33,367 nucleotides of DNA from a virus. The stretch lies in IMG/VR virus record IMGVR_UViG_3300032046_003129, positions 1 through 33,367 of that record; one strand, written 5' to 3'. The translations under genes and the position numbers were made by a program. Below are positions 13,744 through 21,269 of this stretch, piece after piece (positions within the stretch are counted from its first letter, which is position 1; each line of letters opens with the position of its first letter). The notes below the pieces were generated by a model. That model searched no databases, was not told the origin of the DNA, and saw only the letters and a list, made by a program, of their open reading frames with translations.

Positions 13744-14016
13744 ATGGTAGAGAAAATAAAATATAATGGAATAGAGGTAGAAGCCGACCCTAATCGTATA
13801 ACGGTATTTCAGGCTGGTTTATTATTGCAGGTTAGCAGGAAAAGGATTTGGGAACGGATTAAGTATTATTTAAATAATAATGGAAAGAAAGGTGGTCTTG
13901 AAGGGTATTGTGATAAGAAAATTGATAGGTATTTTACTACGTTAGAAGCGGTTAAAAGATATGATATTCAGCGTAGAGAGAGAATGGTTAATATGTTTAA
14001 ATTTAGAAATGGATGA
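13744..14016 (+). CDS. HTH-like DNA-binding protein, operon leader
   Basis: The 90-residue product contains ITVFQAGLLLQVSRKRIWER, which fits the 'hTxxxAxxhLxVSxxxIxxxh' pattern of excisionase/HTH_17 proteins, then a basic segment and DRYFTTLEAVKRYDIQRRER. It probably binds DNA. Being first in an operon whose promoter contains an inverted repeat, it is the obvious candidate for autoregulation. It has the best Shine-Dalgarno in the window (AGGAGG, 6 bases before ATG). The stop overlaps the next ORF. Confidence 0.65.
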   Translation: MVEKIKYNGIEVEADPNRITVFQAGLLLQVSRKRIWERIKYYLNNNGKKGGLEGYCDKKIDRYFTTLEAVKRYDIQRRERMVNMFKFRNG

Positions 14017-14272
14017 TAAGAGGATTTATATTATAAATATATTTGTTTTAAATGGTACTCAATTCACTTATGAGATATCTTGGAGGCAAAGAAGGAATAT
14101 TGTTGAGCAATGGGATAAAAATGGTGACTTGAAGTTTCAGTCAGATAATAAAAAGATTTATTTTAAGTATTCGCAAATTGCAGGAATGATATTAGAACCA
14201 GTAGTGCAAGAAGATAGACCAGTTAATGTGATATCAAAATCAGCTAAAAAATTGAGTATGTCTTGTAGTTAA
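14009..14272 (+). CDS. Small hypothetical beta-rich protein
   Basis: The ATG at 14009 overlaps the end of the HTH gene and gives 87 residues; the longer frame from 13961 would overlap the HTH gene by 56 bases and is less likely. The product has alternating beta segments (RIYIINIFVLNGTQFTYEIS, then GDLKFQSDNKKIYFKYSQIA), suggesting a small beta-barrel or SH3-like fold. Its stop overlaps the HNH start (TAATGA). Function unknown. Confidence 0.55.
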   Translation: MDDKRIYIINIFVLNGTQFTYEISWRQRRNIVEQWDKNGDLKFQSDNKKIYFKYSQIAGMILEPVVQEDRPVNVISKSAKKLSMSCS

Positions 14273-14493
14273 TGAATAAGAAGAAAATCGAGAAAATTTG
14301 TGAAAAGTATAGTAATTGTTGTGTTTTATGCTCAGAGTATTTATTCAAAGAACCTTGGGGATTACATCATCTAAAAAAGCGAAGTCAAGGAGGTGATGAT
14401 AGTTTTAATAATTTAGTTCCTTGTCATAATAGGTGTAATCAGGAAATTGAGGATTTTCCAGATAAATTTAAAAAACGAGGTTTTGTTTTATGA
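14272..14493 (+). CDS. Small HNH endonuclease
   Basis: The 73-residue protein has Cys17-x2-Cys20, then GLHHLKKRSQGGDDSFNNLV (His32-His33, Asn47) and PCHNRCN (His52, Cys51/Cys55). These are the elements of an HNH nuclease with a structural zinc site. It is near the minimum length for the fold. Free-standing HNH proteins in phages can be homing endonucleases or can help the terminase cut DNA. Here it lies in an operon with an HTH protein and a PD-(D/E)XK nuclease, far from the terminase, so a recombination or host-DNA role is possible. Confidence 0.8.
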   Translation: MNKKKIEKICEKYSNCCVLCSEYLFKEPWGLHHLKKRSQGGDDSFNNLVPCHNRCNQEIEDFPDKFKKRGFVL

Positions 14494-15242
14494 GGAGTCA
14501 ATTAGATAAGCAAAAACATTTGAGTTATTCGCAAGTTGATTTATACGAAACTTGTAGTTTGAAATATAAATTCGATTATGTAGCGGGCAGGAAGAAAGAG
14601 GAATTTGTATCTTATTATAGTATTGGTAGTGCGTTCCATGCTGGTTTAGAAACTTTACATAATACTGGCAGGATTAAAGATGCAATTCAATATGCAAGGA
14701 AATTATTAAATGAAGATATTGATAAATTAAGTGATACGGATAGAAGTTCTTTTTCAGTTCTTTTATGGAATTTAGAGGTATATGCAAAATCGGTTTATTT
14801 AACATATAAGAATAGTGTTATAGGAATTGAGAAAAGATTTGAGTTGAATTTACCTGATGTTGATATTCCAATTATAGGTTATATAGATTGTGTATTGAGA
14901 GCAGGTTTTATAGATTATAAGACGGTTTTTGGTAGTGGTGGAAGTTTTAATATCTGGCAAGTATATATTTATTCACTTTGGTATTTAAAGGAATATGGCA
15001 GTTTGCCTAGACAAGTTGAGATTCACTGGTTTTCAAAATCGAACAGAGCTATAGGTATAAATGATAAAAAGGCATTTGGTGTTGATAGAATTAATATAAA
15101 TATGGAAAATATAAATAGAATGAAGGCTCATTTAATTGGAGTTTGGAAAGGCATTAAGAATGGAGTATTTTATCCGAATATAAGTAGTGCTTGTAATACT
15201 TGTCCTTATGTTAAAGATTGTATAGAATTTTGTAATGAGTAA
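14490..15242 (+). CDS. PD-(D/E)XK nuclease with an Fe-S cluster (RecB/Cas4-like)
   Basis: The 250-residue protein has the RecB/Cas4-family order: LSYSQVDLYETC (Cys22), GSAFHAGLE (His50), EKRFEL (Glu114/Glu118), IIGYID (Asp133) and DYKT (Asp142, Lys144), with Cys235, Cys238 and Cys244 at the end. The first Cys plus three late Cys are the classic ligands of a 4Fe-4S cluster, as in AddB and Cas4. It probably acts as a DNA exonuclease on single strands or ends in phage recombination. It starts 3 bases inside the HNH stop and overlaps the next gene. A partner role with the SbcC-like ATPase is plausible but unproven. There is no CRISPR array or other cas gene here. Confidence 0.85.
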   Translation: MRSQLDKQKHLSYSQVDLYETCSLKYKFDYVAGRKKEEFVSYYSIGSAFHAGLETLHNTGRIKDAIQYARKLLNEDIDKLSDTDRSSFSVLLWNLEVYAKSVYLTYKNSVIGIEKRFELNLPDVDIPIIGYIDCVLRAGFIDYKTVFGSGGSFNIWQVYIYSLWYLKEYGSLPRQVEIHWFSKSNRAIGINDKKAFGVDRININMENINRMKAHLIGVWKGIKNGVFYPNISSACNTCPYVKDCIEFCNE

Positions 15243-15462
15243 TATAATAATTGCAAGAAAACAAGGTGAGTTTGTTAAACTATTAGTTTTGCTTAGGCGG
15301 AGGTTAAGTGTTTATTGTATATTGAACGATGAGAAAGGTCAGATAATGAGGTTGAGAAAAGGGAATAATTTGATTGTTTTGAGTAGAGCTTATGTAGATG
15401 ATTTGGTAGATGTTTTGAAACAGCATGAAGAAGTTTTAAATATTAAACAGATTTTAAATTAG
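15235..15462 (+). CDS. Small hypothetical protein (75 aa)
   Basis: The ATG overlaps the end of the nuclease gene. The product is basic and beta-rich (SNIIIARKQGEFVKLLVLLR, then QIMRLRKGNNLIVLSRAYVD), ending in a helix. It has no recognised domain. Overlap suggests translational coupling with the nuclease. Confidence 0.55.
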   Translation: MSNIIIARKQGEFVKLLVLLRRRLSVYCILNDEKGQIMRLRKGNNLIVLSRAYVDDLVDVLKQHEEVLNIKQILN

Positions 15463-15475
15463 TTTTTTTAATTAG

Positions 15476-15550
15476 ATGGCATGTAAAGGAAAAAGCAAGT
15501 GGTATTACATTAATAAAACTAAAAAGAAAAAGAAAAAAAAGAGAAAATAA
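15476..15550 (+). CDS. Tiny Lys-rich ORF (24 aa)
   Basis: The ATG at 15476 opens 24 codons ending in a run of Lys/Arg after MACKGKSKWYYINKTK. The A/T leader TTTTTTTAATTAG precedes it. It could be a genuine nucleic-acid-binding peptide or a chance ORF in A-rich DNA. Confidence 0.3.
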   Translation: MACKGKSKWYYINKTKKKKKKKRK

Positions 15551-15567
15551 TCTATTATTTGTATTAA

Positions 15568-16533
15568 ATGAAAATACTGTTTGGTAATCGGAAATTAACA
15601 TGGAAAGGAGGCGATTCCATGAAAGTAGGCAAATTTGCAGAGGCTTTGATAAGTTTTGGGCATGAAGTTATTATTGCAGACCCTGATACGGTTCTAACTG
15701 ATGATATAGATATAGTCCATTCTTATAATTTGAATTATTCTTGGTCTTATTATTTTTATAGCTGGGCTAAACAGAATAATAAGCCTTTTGTATTATCAAC
15801 GATTAATTTTAGTATTGATAGTGATTTAAATAAAGAAAAGCAGAAGGAAATGATTTTGGGTAGTGATATGTTGCTTATGTATTCGATTAAAGAGAAAAAA
15901 TCAATTCAAAACTACTTAAATATAGGTATATGGGGAAATAATACACTATACTTCATTAATGGAGTTTCAAACGTTTTTAAAGATACTACAGAGTGGAAAA
16001 ACAGGCAATTTGAAGTTATCTCAGTAGTAAATGAGTACCACCCACGAAAAAATCTTGTTCTACTTGCTAAGGTGTTAAAGGAAATGCGAATTAAAGGATA
16101 TATATTTGGTTCAGCAGGTAGATATGATGGCTCTTCAGGATTTCATGTAAACGAGTTGGAAAATGTTAAAGAGGCTGGCGAGGATTATATTGAGTGCAGG
16201 AATAAATTTTTAAGTCATGAGGAATTGGCTGAAGTTTATAATAATGCTAAGGTTGTTTGTCAGCCTTCTTTAAATGACCCGTTTCCTAATCCAGTTTATG
16301 AAGGTATTAATTCTGGCTGTAATGTTATAGTAAGTAAAAATACTTTTGTTAATTTGAGAAATGAAGGTTTGGCTTATTGCGAACCTGATAATATTCATAA
16401 TATAGAGTTGTGGATTAAAATAGCAGTTCAAGAGCAATGGAATCGGGTATGTTTACCGAGTTGGGAAGAGCAGAGTAAAAAGTTAATCAGTTTATATCGT
16501 AGTTTAGTTCGTAAAAAAAAATGGGTAAATTAA
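15568..16533 (+). CDS. Glycosyltransferase, GT4-like (GT-B fold)
   Basis: The 321-residue product starts with KILFGNRKLTWKGGDSMKVG, where the Gly-rich loop after strand 1 is typical of GT4 N-domains. It also has FEVISVVNEYHPRKNLVLLA at the start of the C-domain and PSLNDPFPNPVYEGINSGCN with the Glu of the E-x7-E region. It transfers a sugar from a nucleotide-sugar to an acceptor that cannot be named. It opens a five-gene glycan cassette with 4- to 13-base overlaps, so the genes are probably translated together. Host-surface or virion glycan modification is the likely purpose. Confidence 0.8.
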   Translation: MKILFGNRKLTWKGGDSMKVGKFAEALISFGHEVIIADPDTVLTDDIDIVHSYNLNYSWSYYFYSWAKQNNKPFVLSTINFSIDSDLNKEKQKEMILGSDMLLMYSIKEKKSIQNYLNIGIWGNNTLYFINGVSNVFKDTTEWKNRQFEVISVVNEYHPRKNLVLLAKVLKEMRIKGYIFGSAGRYDGSSGFHVNELENVKEAGEDYIECRNKFLSHEELAEVYNNAKVVCQPSLNDPFPNPVYEGINSGCNVIVSKNTFVNLRNEGLAYCEPDNIHNIELWIKIAVQEQWNRVCLPSWEEQSKKLISLYRSLVRKKKWVN

Positions 16534-17087
16534 GGCAGAGTAAGTTTTATGATGAGATTTATGATAAGTATGAATATTATAAAGGCTGTTATAAAAAATC
16601 GCCTTTTTTACAGGTCTGGGTTTTGGCTGCGGATATTGTAGAAAGTTTTGATATTAAGGATATATTTGAAATAGGCTGTGGTACTGGTCAGTTTGCTCAT
16701 TTAATATCAGATACTTTTGATACTAGTTCTTTTAAATATTATGGTTTTGATTTTAGTAAAGTTGCAATTCAGATAGCTAAGAGTAGAAATTTGGCTAATT
16801 GTATATTTGAAGTTAAAGATGCTTTAAATGAGGAAGTTTATGATAGGAATTATAATATAGCAGTTGCAACTGAGGTGTTAGAGCATACCGATGACATGAA
16901 GATTATTTCTTTTATTAAAAGTGGTACTAAGTTTATATTTAGTGTACCGACTTTTGATGACCCAGCTCATGTTAGGTTTTTTAAAACCCAAAATGATATT
17001 TGGGAACGGTATAAAAATGTTCTTGAAATCTTGAGTGTAGATTGTTTATTCAATAAATATTTTATATGTAATTCAATAAAGAAGTAA
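16521..17087 (+). CDS. SAM-dependent methyltransferase (class I)
   Basis: Motif I is IFEIGCGTGQFAHLI (residues about 51-65), followed by FKYYGFDFSKVAIQIAKSR with the acidic residue that binds the SAM ribose. AVATEVLEHTDD is the post-motif region seen in methyltransferase type 11/12 proteins. The substrate is unknown; its position between two glycosyltransferases suggests methylation of a sugar. At 188 residues it is near minimal. It overlaps the previous gene by 13 bases and its last base is shared with the next start. Confidence 0.8.
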   Translation: MGKLRQSKFYDEIYDKYEYYKGCYKKSPFLQVWVLAADIVESFDIKDIFEIGCGTGQFAHLISDTFDTSSFKYYGFDFSKVAIQIAKSRNLANCIFEVKDALNEEVYDRNYNIAVATEVLEHTDDMKIISFIKSGTKFIFSVPTFDDPAHVRFFKTQNDIWERYKNVLEILSVDCLFNKYFICNSIKK

Positions 17088-17764
17088 TGGCTAGAATTGC
17101 CTGTTATACTCTAACTTGGAATAGGTTAGCATTTACAAAAAAGTGTTTTTCTACAATGTATGAAAAAGCTGGTGTTAAGTTTGACCATTATATTGTAGAT
17201 AATGGTTCAGATGATGGTACGTCTTTATGGCTAAGAAAGAAGTTTTATTCTGGACAATTTAAAGGTATTATTCTGAATAATCAGAATATGGGTATTATAT
17301 ATGCTCAAAATCAATTATGGCAGACTTTATGTAATTATGATTATATTATTCGTACTGATAATGATGTAATTTACGAAAGTGAGAATTGGTTATTAAGAAC
17401 TTTAGAAGTAAGTAATAAATTAGGTGATAAATGTGTTTTGTGTCCGAGGATTAGAGGTTTAGTTAAGCCTTTAATTGGTTATAATCCTGTTAAAATTTTA
17501 AATGAAATAGTTTATCATGTTAATTCGATAGGGGGATTTTGGTTTGTTCCGTTAAGTTTATGGCTTGAGTATAAACTTGATTTTTCTAATAGGTCTAAAC
17601 ATAGTTTTTCGGATTTTAATGGTATTATAGAAATTGCAAAAAGGAAGAATTATTTACTTGGTATGATTAAAGATGTGGTTATATTTCATGATTCTTTAAA
17701 TCAGCCTAAGGTAGATGGTAAATATAATAGAGAAAGAGAATTAGCTAGAAAGGAGTTATTATGA
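17087..17764 (+). CDS. Glycosyltransferase, GT2 family (GT-A fold)
   Basis: The 225-residue product has the GT2 layout: ACYTLTWNR at strand 1, YIVDNGSDDGTSLWL (nucleotide binding), NNQNMGIIYAQNQLW, and IIRTDNDVIY containing the D-x-D-like metal motif. It then reads GGFWFVPLSLW and ends near HDSLNQPKVDGKYNRE. It is shorter than many GT2 enzymes but has all core strands. It probably adds a sugar in the same pathway as its neighbours. Its stop overlaps the next start. Confidence 0.8.
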   Translation: MARIACYTLTWNRLAFTKKCFSTMYEKAGVKFDHYIVDNGSDDGTSLWLRKKFYSGQFKGIILNNQNMGIIYAQNQLWQTLCNYDYIIRTDNDVIYESENWLLRTLEVSNKLGDKCVLCPRIRGLVKPLIGYNPVKILNEIVYHVNSIGGFWFVPLSLWLEYKLDFSNRSKHSFSDFNGIIEIAKRKNYLLGMIKDVVIFHDSLNQPKVDGKYNRERELARKELL

Positions 17765-18216
17765 AAAGGAAAATAAATCTAGGTGCTGGCAATAAAATAA
17801 TGGATACTAAAATCTGGATTAATCATGATATTCGGTATCATAGAGCAGAGATAGAACAGGCTTGGGATTTGAATGTATATCCTTATCCGTGGTTAGATAA
17901 TAGTTTTAATGAAATAAAGTGTTATGATGTATATGAACATTTAAGAGAACCGTTTCCTAGATTTTTTAATGAGTGCTGGCGTATATTAGAAAGAAATGGT
18001 ACTTTATGTATTAGAGTAGCTGGAGTTGATAGTGAGCATTGCTGGTCAGACCCTACTCATTTCAGACCTTTTAATATTAATAGTTTTGATTTTTTAGATA
18101 TGAGTACGGACTTTGGTAATAGATATAGTTTTTATACTGATAAAAAATGGCAAATTTTGGAAGGTTTTATTGATATAGCTAAGGAATTAATATTTAAAAT
18201 GATACCTATAAAGTAA
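17761..18216 (+). CDS. SAM methyltransferase-like protein
   Basis: The 151-residue product starts with RKINLGAGNKIMDTKIWINH, the 'hNLGxGxxxxxGWhNxD' opening of small methyltransferases found in sugar-modifying clusters. LDNSFNEIKCYDVYEHLREP and FNECWRILERNGTLCIRVAG match the post-I and later core motifs. It probably methylates a sugar, but the acceptor is unknown. It has an excellent Shine-Dalgarno (AAGGAG) inside the end of the previous gene. TAATG overlap with the next gene implies coupling. Confidence 0.75.
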   Translation: MKRKINLGAGNKIMDTKIWINHDIRYHRAEIEQAWDLNVYPYPWLDNSFNEIKCYDVYEHLREPFPRFFNECWRILERNGTLCIRVAGVDSEHCWSDPTHFRPFNINSFDFLDMSTDFGNRYSFYTDKKWQILEGFIDIAKELIFKMIPIK

Positions 18217-19856
18217 TGTATGTAAATATAGTTACTGAAAAAGATAATTGGATATTTAATAGAATGGCAAAGGAGATATTAAGTAATTGTGATGGCAGGC
18301 TTAGTAATTTTATAGACCCAAGTGCAGATATTAATTATTTTATGAATTATGGTTATTTTAGTCCTGTGGATACTTTAAAAGTTGCTTTTTATACTCATTT
18401 TGATTCTAATCTTAACTTGGTTTGGAAGGTGTCGGAAAAGAATGTTGATTTGGGTCTTTATATGGCTAAAAGATATGAACCGAATGTTAAGTTTAGACAG
18501 CAGTTAATTCCAGCAGGATTAGATATTTTTGATAGAAAGAAAGTTTGTGTTGGTGTAATTGGCAGAAGGTATAAAAGTGGCAGAAAAGGTGATAGCGATT
18601 TGAGGAAAATATTAAAATCAACTTCTTATATTCATTGGTTATTTGTGGGAGATGATAGTTGGGAAAGTTTGAGGGATTACTTGAATAGTAATTCTAATAT
18701 GGAAGTTGTTGACTATATTGACGATAAAGTGTCTTTATTTAATTATAAGAAAATGGATTTTATTTTATGTATGAGTAAAATTGAAGGAGGACCAGTTCCA
18801 TTGTTAGAAGGAGCTAAACTTGGTATAAAACTAATTACAAGGGATATAGGAAATAGTGAGATTTGGGGTAGGTATGGTGATGTTGAATTTATTGATAGTT
18901 ATAAAGATGTAATTAACTATCTGAATATTAAGTTAAATAATAAGTTTGATTCTAATATATTGAGAAATATTACTTGGGATAGATTTGGAAATGAGAATAT
19001 AATTTATATGAATAAATTAATAGAAGGTAAATATATTGAAAGATGTGCAGATGTTAATGATTTAACTGTTGTTATACCAGTTTTTAATCAGAAGTTTTAT
19101 CTAAAAAGGTGTATTGATTCGTTATCAAATATAACGAGTATTATAATTGTTGATGACTGTAGTACGGATTTAGAAACTAGAAAGTATTTAAAGGATATTA
19201 GTGAGAATGAAGGTAGGATTAAGGTAATTTGGAATGGTAGAAATTTAGGTTTTGCAAAGAGTTGTAATAGAGGTTTTAGTAAAGTTAAAACTGACTTTGT
19301 TTGTTTTTTAAACAGTGATATTGAAGTTCCAGTTAGTCAAAGTGAATGGTGGGATGATTGTGTTTCTAGACTTATGGTTTGTCCTGAAATTGGAATTATA
19401 GGAGTTCGATTATTATTTGATAATTGTAAAATACAGCATGGTGGTTCTATGATAGATTGGTCTGGTGATTTTATTCCTAGACATAGATGGGTAGGTGAAG
19501 CTGGATTTTATAATGGCTATTGTAAAGTTCAGGAAGTGGATTTTGTAACTGGTGCTTGTATGGTAATGAGAAGTGATGATTTTGAGAAAGCTGGTAAATT
19601 TCAGACTTGTTATGGTAGAGGCTATTATGAAGATTGTGATTTATGCTGTAGTATTTTAAAGTTAGGTAAAAAGGTTGTTTATGATGGTAGTGTTTGGTTA
19701 TATCATTATCACAATAAATCATTTTTTGGCAATTCTAGTGAAGAAGGAATTTATAGGAATCATTTAATTTTTAAGAAAAGGAATTTGAGTTTTTTAAAGT
19801 ATATTTATGGTATAAATAAGCATGGCAGTAAATTGGGAAAACGTAAAAATAATTAA
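18216..19856 (+). CDS. Two-domain glycosyltransferase (GT4-like plus GT2)
   Basis: The 546-residue protein joins two enzyme domains. Residues about 1-270 resemble the C-terminal half of a GT-B enzyme (GVIGRRYKSGRKGDSDLRKI, then MSKIEGGPVPLLEGAKLGIK with the Glu-rich donor loop). Residues 282-546 are a GT2 domain: DLTVVIPVFNQ, IIIVDDCSTD, NLGFAKSCNRGF, FLNSDIEV with the metal-binding Asp, then HGGSM, GACMVMRSDDFEKAGKF and GYYEDCDLC, as in rhamnosyltransferase-like WbbL proteins. Two activities on one chain suggest synthesis of a disaccharide repeat. The gene is the last and largest of the glycan cassette. Confidence 0.8.
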   Translation: MYVNIVTEKDNWIFNRMAKEILSNCDGRLSNFIDPSADINYFMNYGYFSPVDTLKVAFYTHFDSNLNLVWKVSEKNVDLGLYMAKRYEPNVKFRQQLIPAGLDIFDRKKVCVGVIGRRYKSGRKGDSDLRKILKSTSYIHWLFVGDDSWESLRDYLNSNSNMEVVDYIDDKVSLFNYKKMDFILCMSKIEGGPVPLLEGAKLGIKLITRDIGNSEIWGRYGDVEFIDSYKDVINYLNIKLNNKFDSNILRNITWDRFGNENIIYMNKLIEGKYIERCADVNDLTVVIPVFNQKFYLKRCIDSLSNITSIIIVDDCSTDLETRKYLKDISENEGRIKVIWNGRNLGFAKSCNRGFSKVKTDFVCFLNSDIEVPVSQSEWWDDCVSRLMVCPEIGIIGVRLLFDNCKIQHGGSMIDWSGDFIPRHRWVGEAGFYNGYCKVQEVDFVTGACMVMRSDDFEKAGKFQTCYGRGYYEDCDLCCSILKLGKKVVYDGSVWLYHYHNKSFFGNSSEEGIYRNHLIFKKRNLSFLKYIYGINKHGSKLGKRKNN

Positions 19857-20019
19857 GGAGTATTTTGGTAGTAAGATTGTTAAACGATATGTATATAGAG
19901 ACGAAAAAAAGAATTGTTTGAAGTGTAGTTATTATTTAAAGAAGAAGCATTTCTGTAATAAATTGAATTGCAGAATAAATAGTTATAAAAAAGCGTGTGT
20001 TATATTTAAAATTAGTTAA
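19822..20019 (+). CDS. Small basic Cys-rich protein (65 aa)
   Basis: The ATG at 19822 lies inside the end of the glycosyltransferase gene. The product is Lys-rich with CLKCSYYLKKKHFCNKLNC, a C-x2-C and C-x4-C pair that could form a small zinc site. GGCAG before the ATG is a weak ribosome binding site at best. Function unknown. Confidence 0.5.
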   Translation: MAVNWENVKIIKEYFGSKIVKRYVYRDEKKNCLKCSYYLKKKHFCNKLNCRINSYKKACVIFKIS

Positions 20020-20027
20020 TTTATATT

Positions 20028-20366
20028 ATGAAAAAACTTAGGTTTTCTAGTATTTCGTTTATGGTTTATTCTCTTGTTATTTTTGGTTTAGGTATGATTT
20101 TTGGAGTTGTAGTATTTAAGACTGATTGTGTTAATGCAGATGTAGTAGTTGAAGATAATATTCAGGTAGATAATATTCAGTTATGGTATAACCCAGATAG
20201 AGAACATAATTTTGATGATAGAACTATTGGTTGTACTATGCACTGTCAGGCTGGAGTAGCTCTATTTTGTAATGGTATGTCGCCAGATAAAAAGAGTTGT
20301 AAAATGCACTATGTAGAAGGTAGTGAGAAGAACTTTAATATAGAGGAATTTTGTAATAGTAGATAA
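20028..20366 (+). CDS. Membrane-anchored, Cys-containing secreted protein
   Basis: The 112-residue product starts with a basic tail and one long hydrophobic segment (FMVYSLVIFGLGMIFGVVVF, residues about 11-30), a signal anchor or signal peptide. The remaining 80 residues would be outside the membrane and have Cys in RTIGCTMHCQAGVALFCNGM, KKSCKM and EEFCN, perhaps disulfide-bonded. It may modify the cell surface. It lies between the glycan cassette and the packaging module. Confidence 0.6.
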   Translation: MKKLRFSSISFMVYSLVIFGLGMIFGVVVFKTDCVNADVVVEDNIQVDNIQLWYNPDREHNFDDRTIGCTMHCQAGVALFCNGMSPDKKSCKMHYVEGSEKNFNIEEFCNSR

Positions 20367-20474
20367 TTTAGTTAATTTATAATTTAATTTTAAACATAAA
20401 ATTAAAAAAGGAATATAAATAATCTTATAAATTCAAATGAAATTATTGAGAATATAATTAAAAAACAGCAGAAA

Positions 20475-20504
20475 TTGATAAAAAGTGTGATATAATTTTA
20501 TAAT
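20475..20504 (+). promoter_or_regulatory. Promoter before the packaging genes
   Basis: TTGATA at 20475-20480, an 18-base spacer and TATAAT at 20499-20504. A second TATAAT lies at 20491-20496. The expected start (about 20511) is very close to ATG 20514, so the transcript would be nearly leaderless. The 147-base gap 20367-20513 holds no other clear feature. Confidence 0.5.
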
Positions 20505-20513
20505 TTAGAGTTT

Positions 20514-21269
20514 ATGAGTAGAAAAAAGGGGAGATTTCCTTATCAGAATAGGACTCTTGCTCGAAAGATAGGTAAAATTCGTAAGGCTGGATTTAAAACT
20601 GCAGTTCACGCTTTGCCGATTGAGGCTAGAGCTTATATAGATGATTGTTTAGGTAAAGGGAAAACTGTTAATTTTATTGTTGGCTCGTTAGAGAAGGAGT
20701 TTCCGAATTTGCTTGAAGAGGCAAATGGAGTATTAGAAACTTATCCGAGTAGATGGGCTATTACTACATATAAGAAGAAGTATTTTGGTGGTGAGGCTAT
20801 TCAGGCGGCTAGTAAGCTTGTTGGTGATATAAATACTCAAGATATTATAGATAGATTATGTAAAACTATATCTAAATTGCGAAAGGATTTGTATGGTAAG
20901 TGGAATCCGTTAATTATATCAGTAACTAGATTAAAGAAAATGGTAAAAAAACTAGATGGATATTATCGTTCTACTAAAAATGCAAAAGTGTCATTTATGA
21001 GTTTATTATTCTGGGAAAAGGAGGTTAGAGAAATGTGTGTAGTTATTGATAAAATGATGAGGGATAATGGTATGTTGAGAAGTACTGAAAGTTATTTTGC
21101 TAAAATAGTTTTAAAAGATAATAAAGATGATAAAGGACAATTGGTTAGTGCCGAAAATGGTTTTGAATACGAACAACTTGCAGAACGTATCAAAAGAATG
21201 TTTGCAAATGGCATTGAGCTTGTGGACAAAAAATCCACTAGAGGCGGAGCAAGTTCTGAGTTGTCTTAA
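20514..21269 (+). CDS. terS: Candidate small terminase subunit
   Basis: The 251-residue protein sits directly before the large terminase and overlaps it by 62 bases in another frame, the usual place of terS. It is basic at the N-terminus (MSRKKGRFPYQNRTLARKIG), has a possible DNA-binding helix pair (AYIDDCLGKGKTVNFIVGSL) and then long helices that could build the oligomeric ring. The tail is Gly/Ser-rich. Small terminases bind the packaging site and load the large subunit. Sequence similarity to a known terS family was not recognised; the call rests on position and architecture. Confidence 0.5.
   Translation: MSRKKGRFPYQNRTLARKIGKIRKAGFKTAVHALPIEARAYIDDCLGKGKTVNFIVGSLEKEFPNLLEEANGVLETYPSRWAITTYKKKYFGGEAIQAASKLVGDINTQDIIDRLCKTISKLRKDLYGKWNPLIISVTRLKKMVKKLDGYYRSTKNAKVSFMSLLFWEKEVREMCVVIDKMMRDNGMLRSTESYFAKIVLKDNKDDKGQLVSAENGFEYEQLAERIKRMFANGIELVDKKSTRGGASSELS

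Noticed and set aside
14490-15242. Cas4 of a CRISPR system
   Set aside because: The protein has the RecB/Cas4 nuclease and Fe-S residues, but no array or other cas gene is present; a phage recombination nuclease is simpler.
21127-21207. N-terminal extension of the large terminase
   Set aside because: These codons are an out-of-frame reading of the candidate small terminase, and the peptide has no terminase character.
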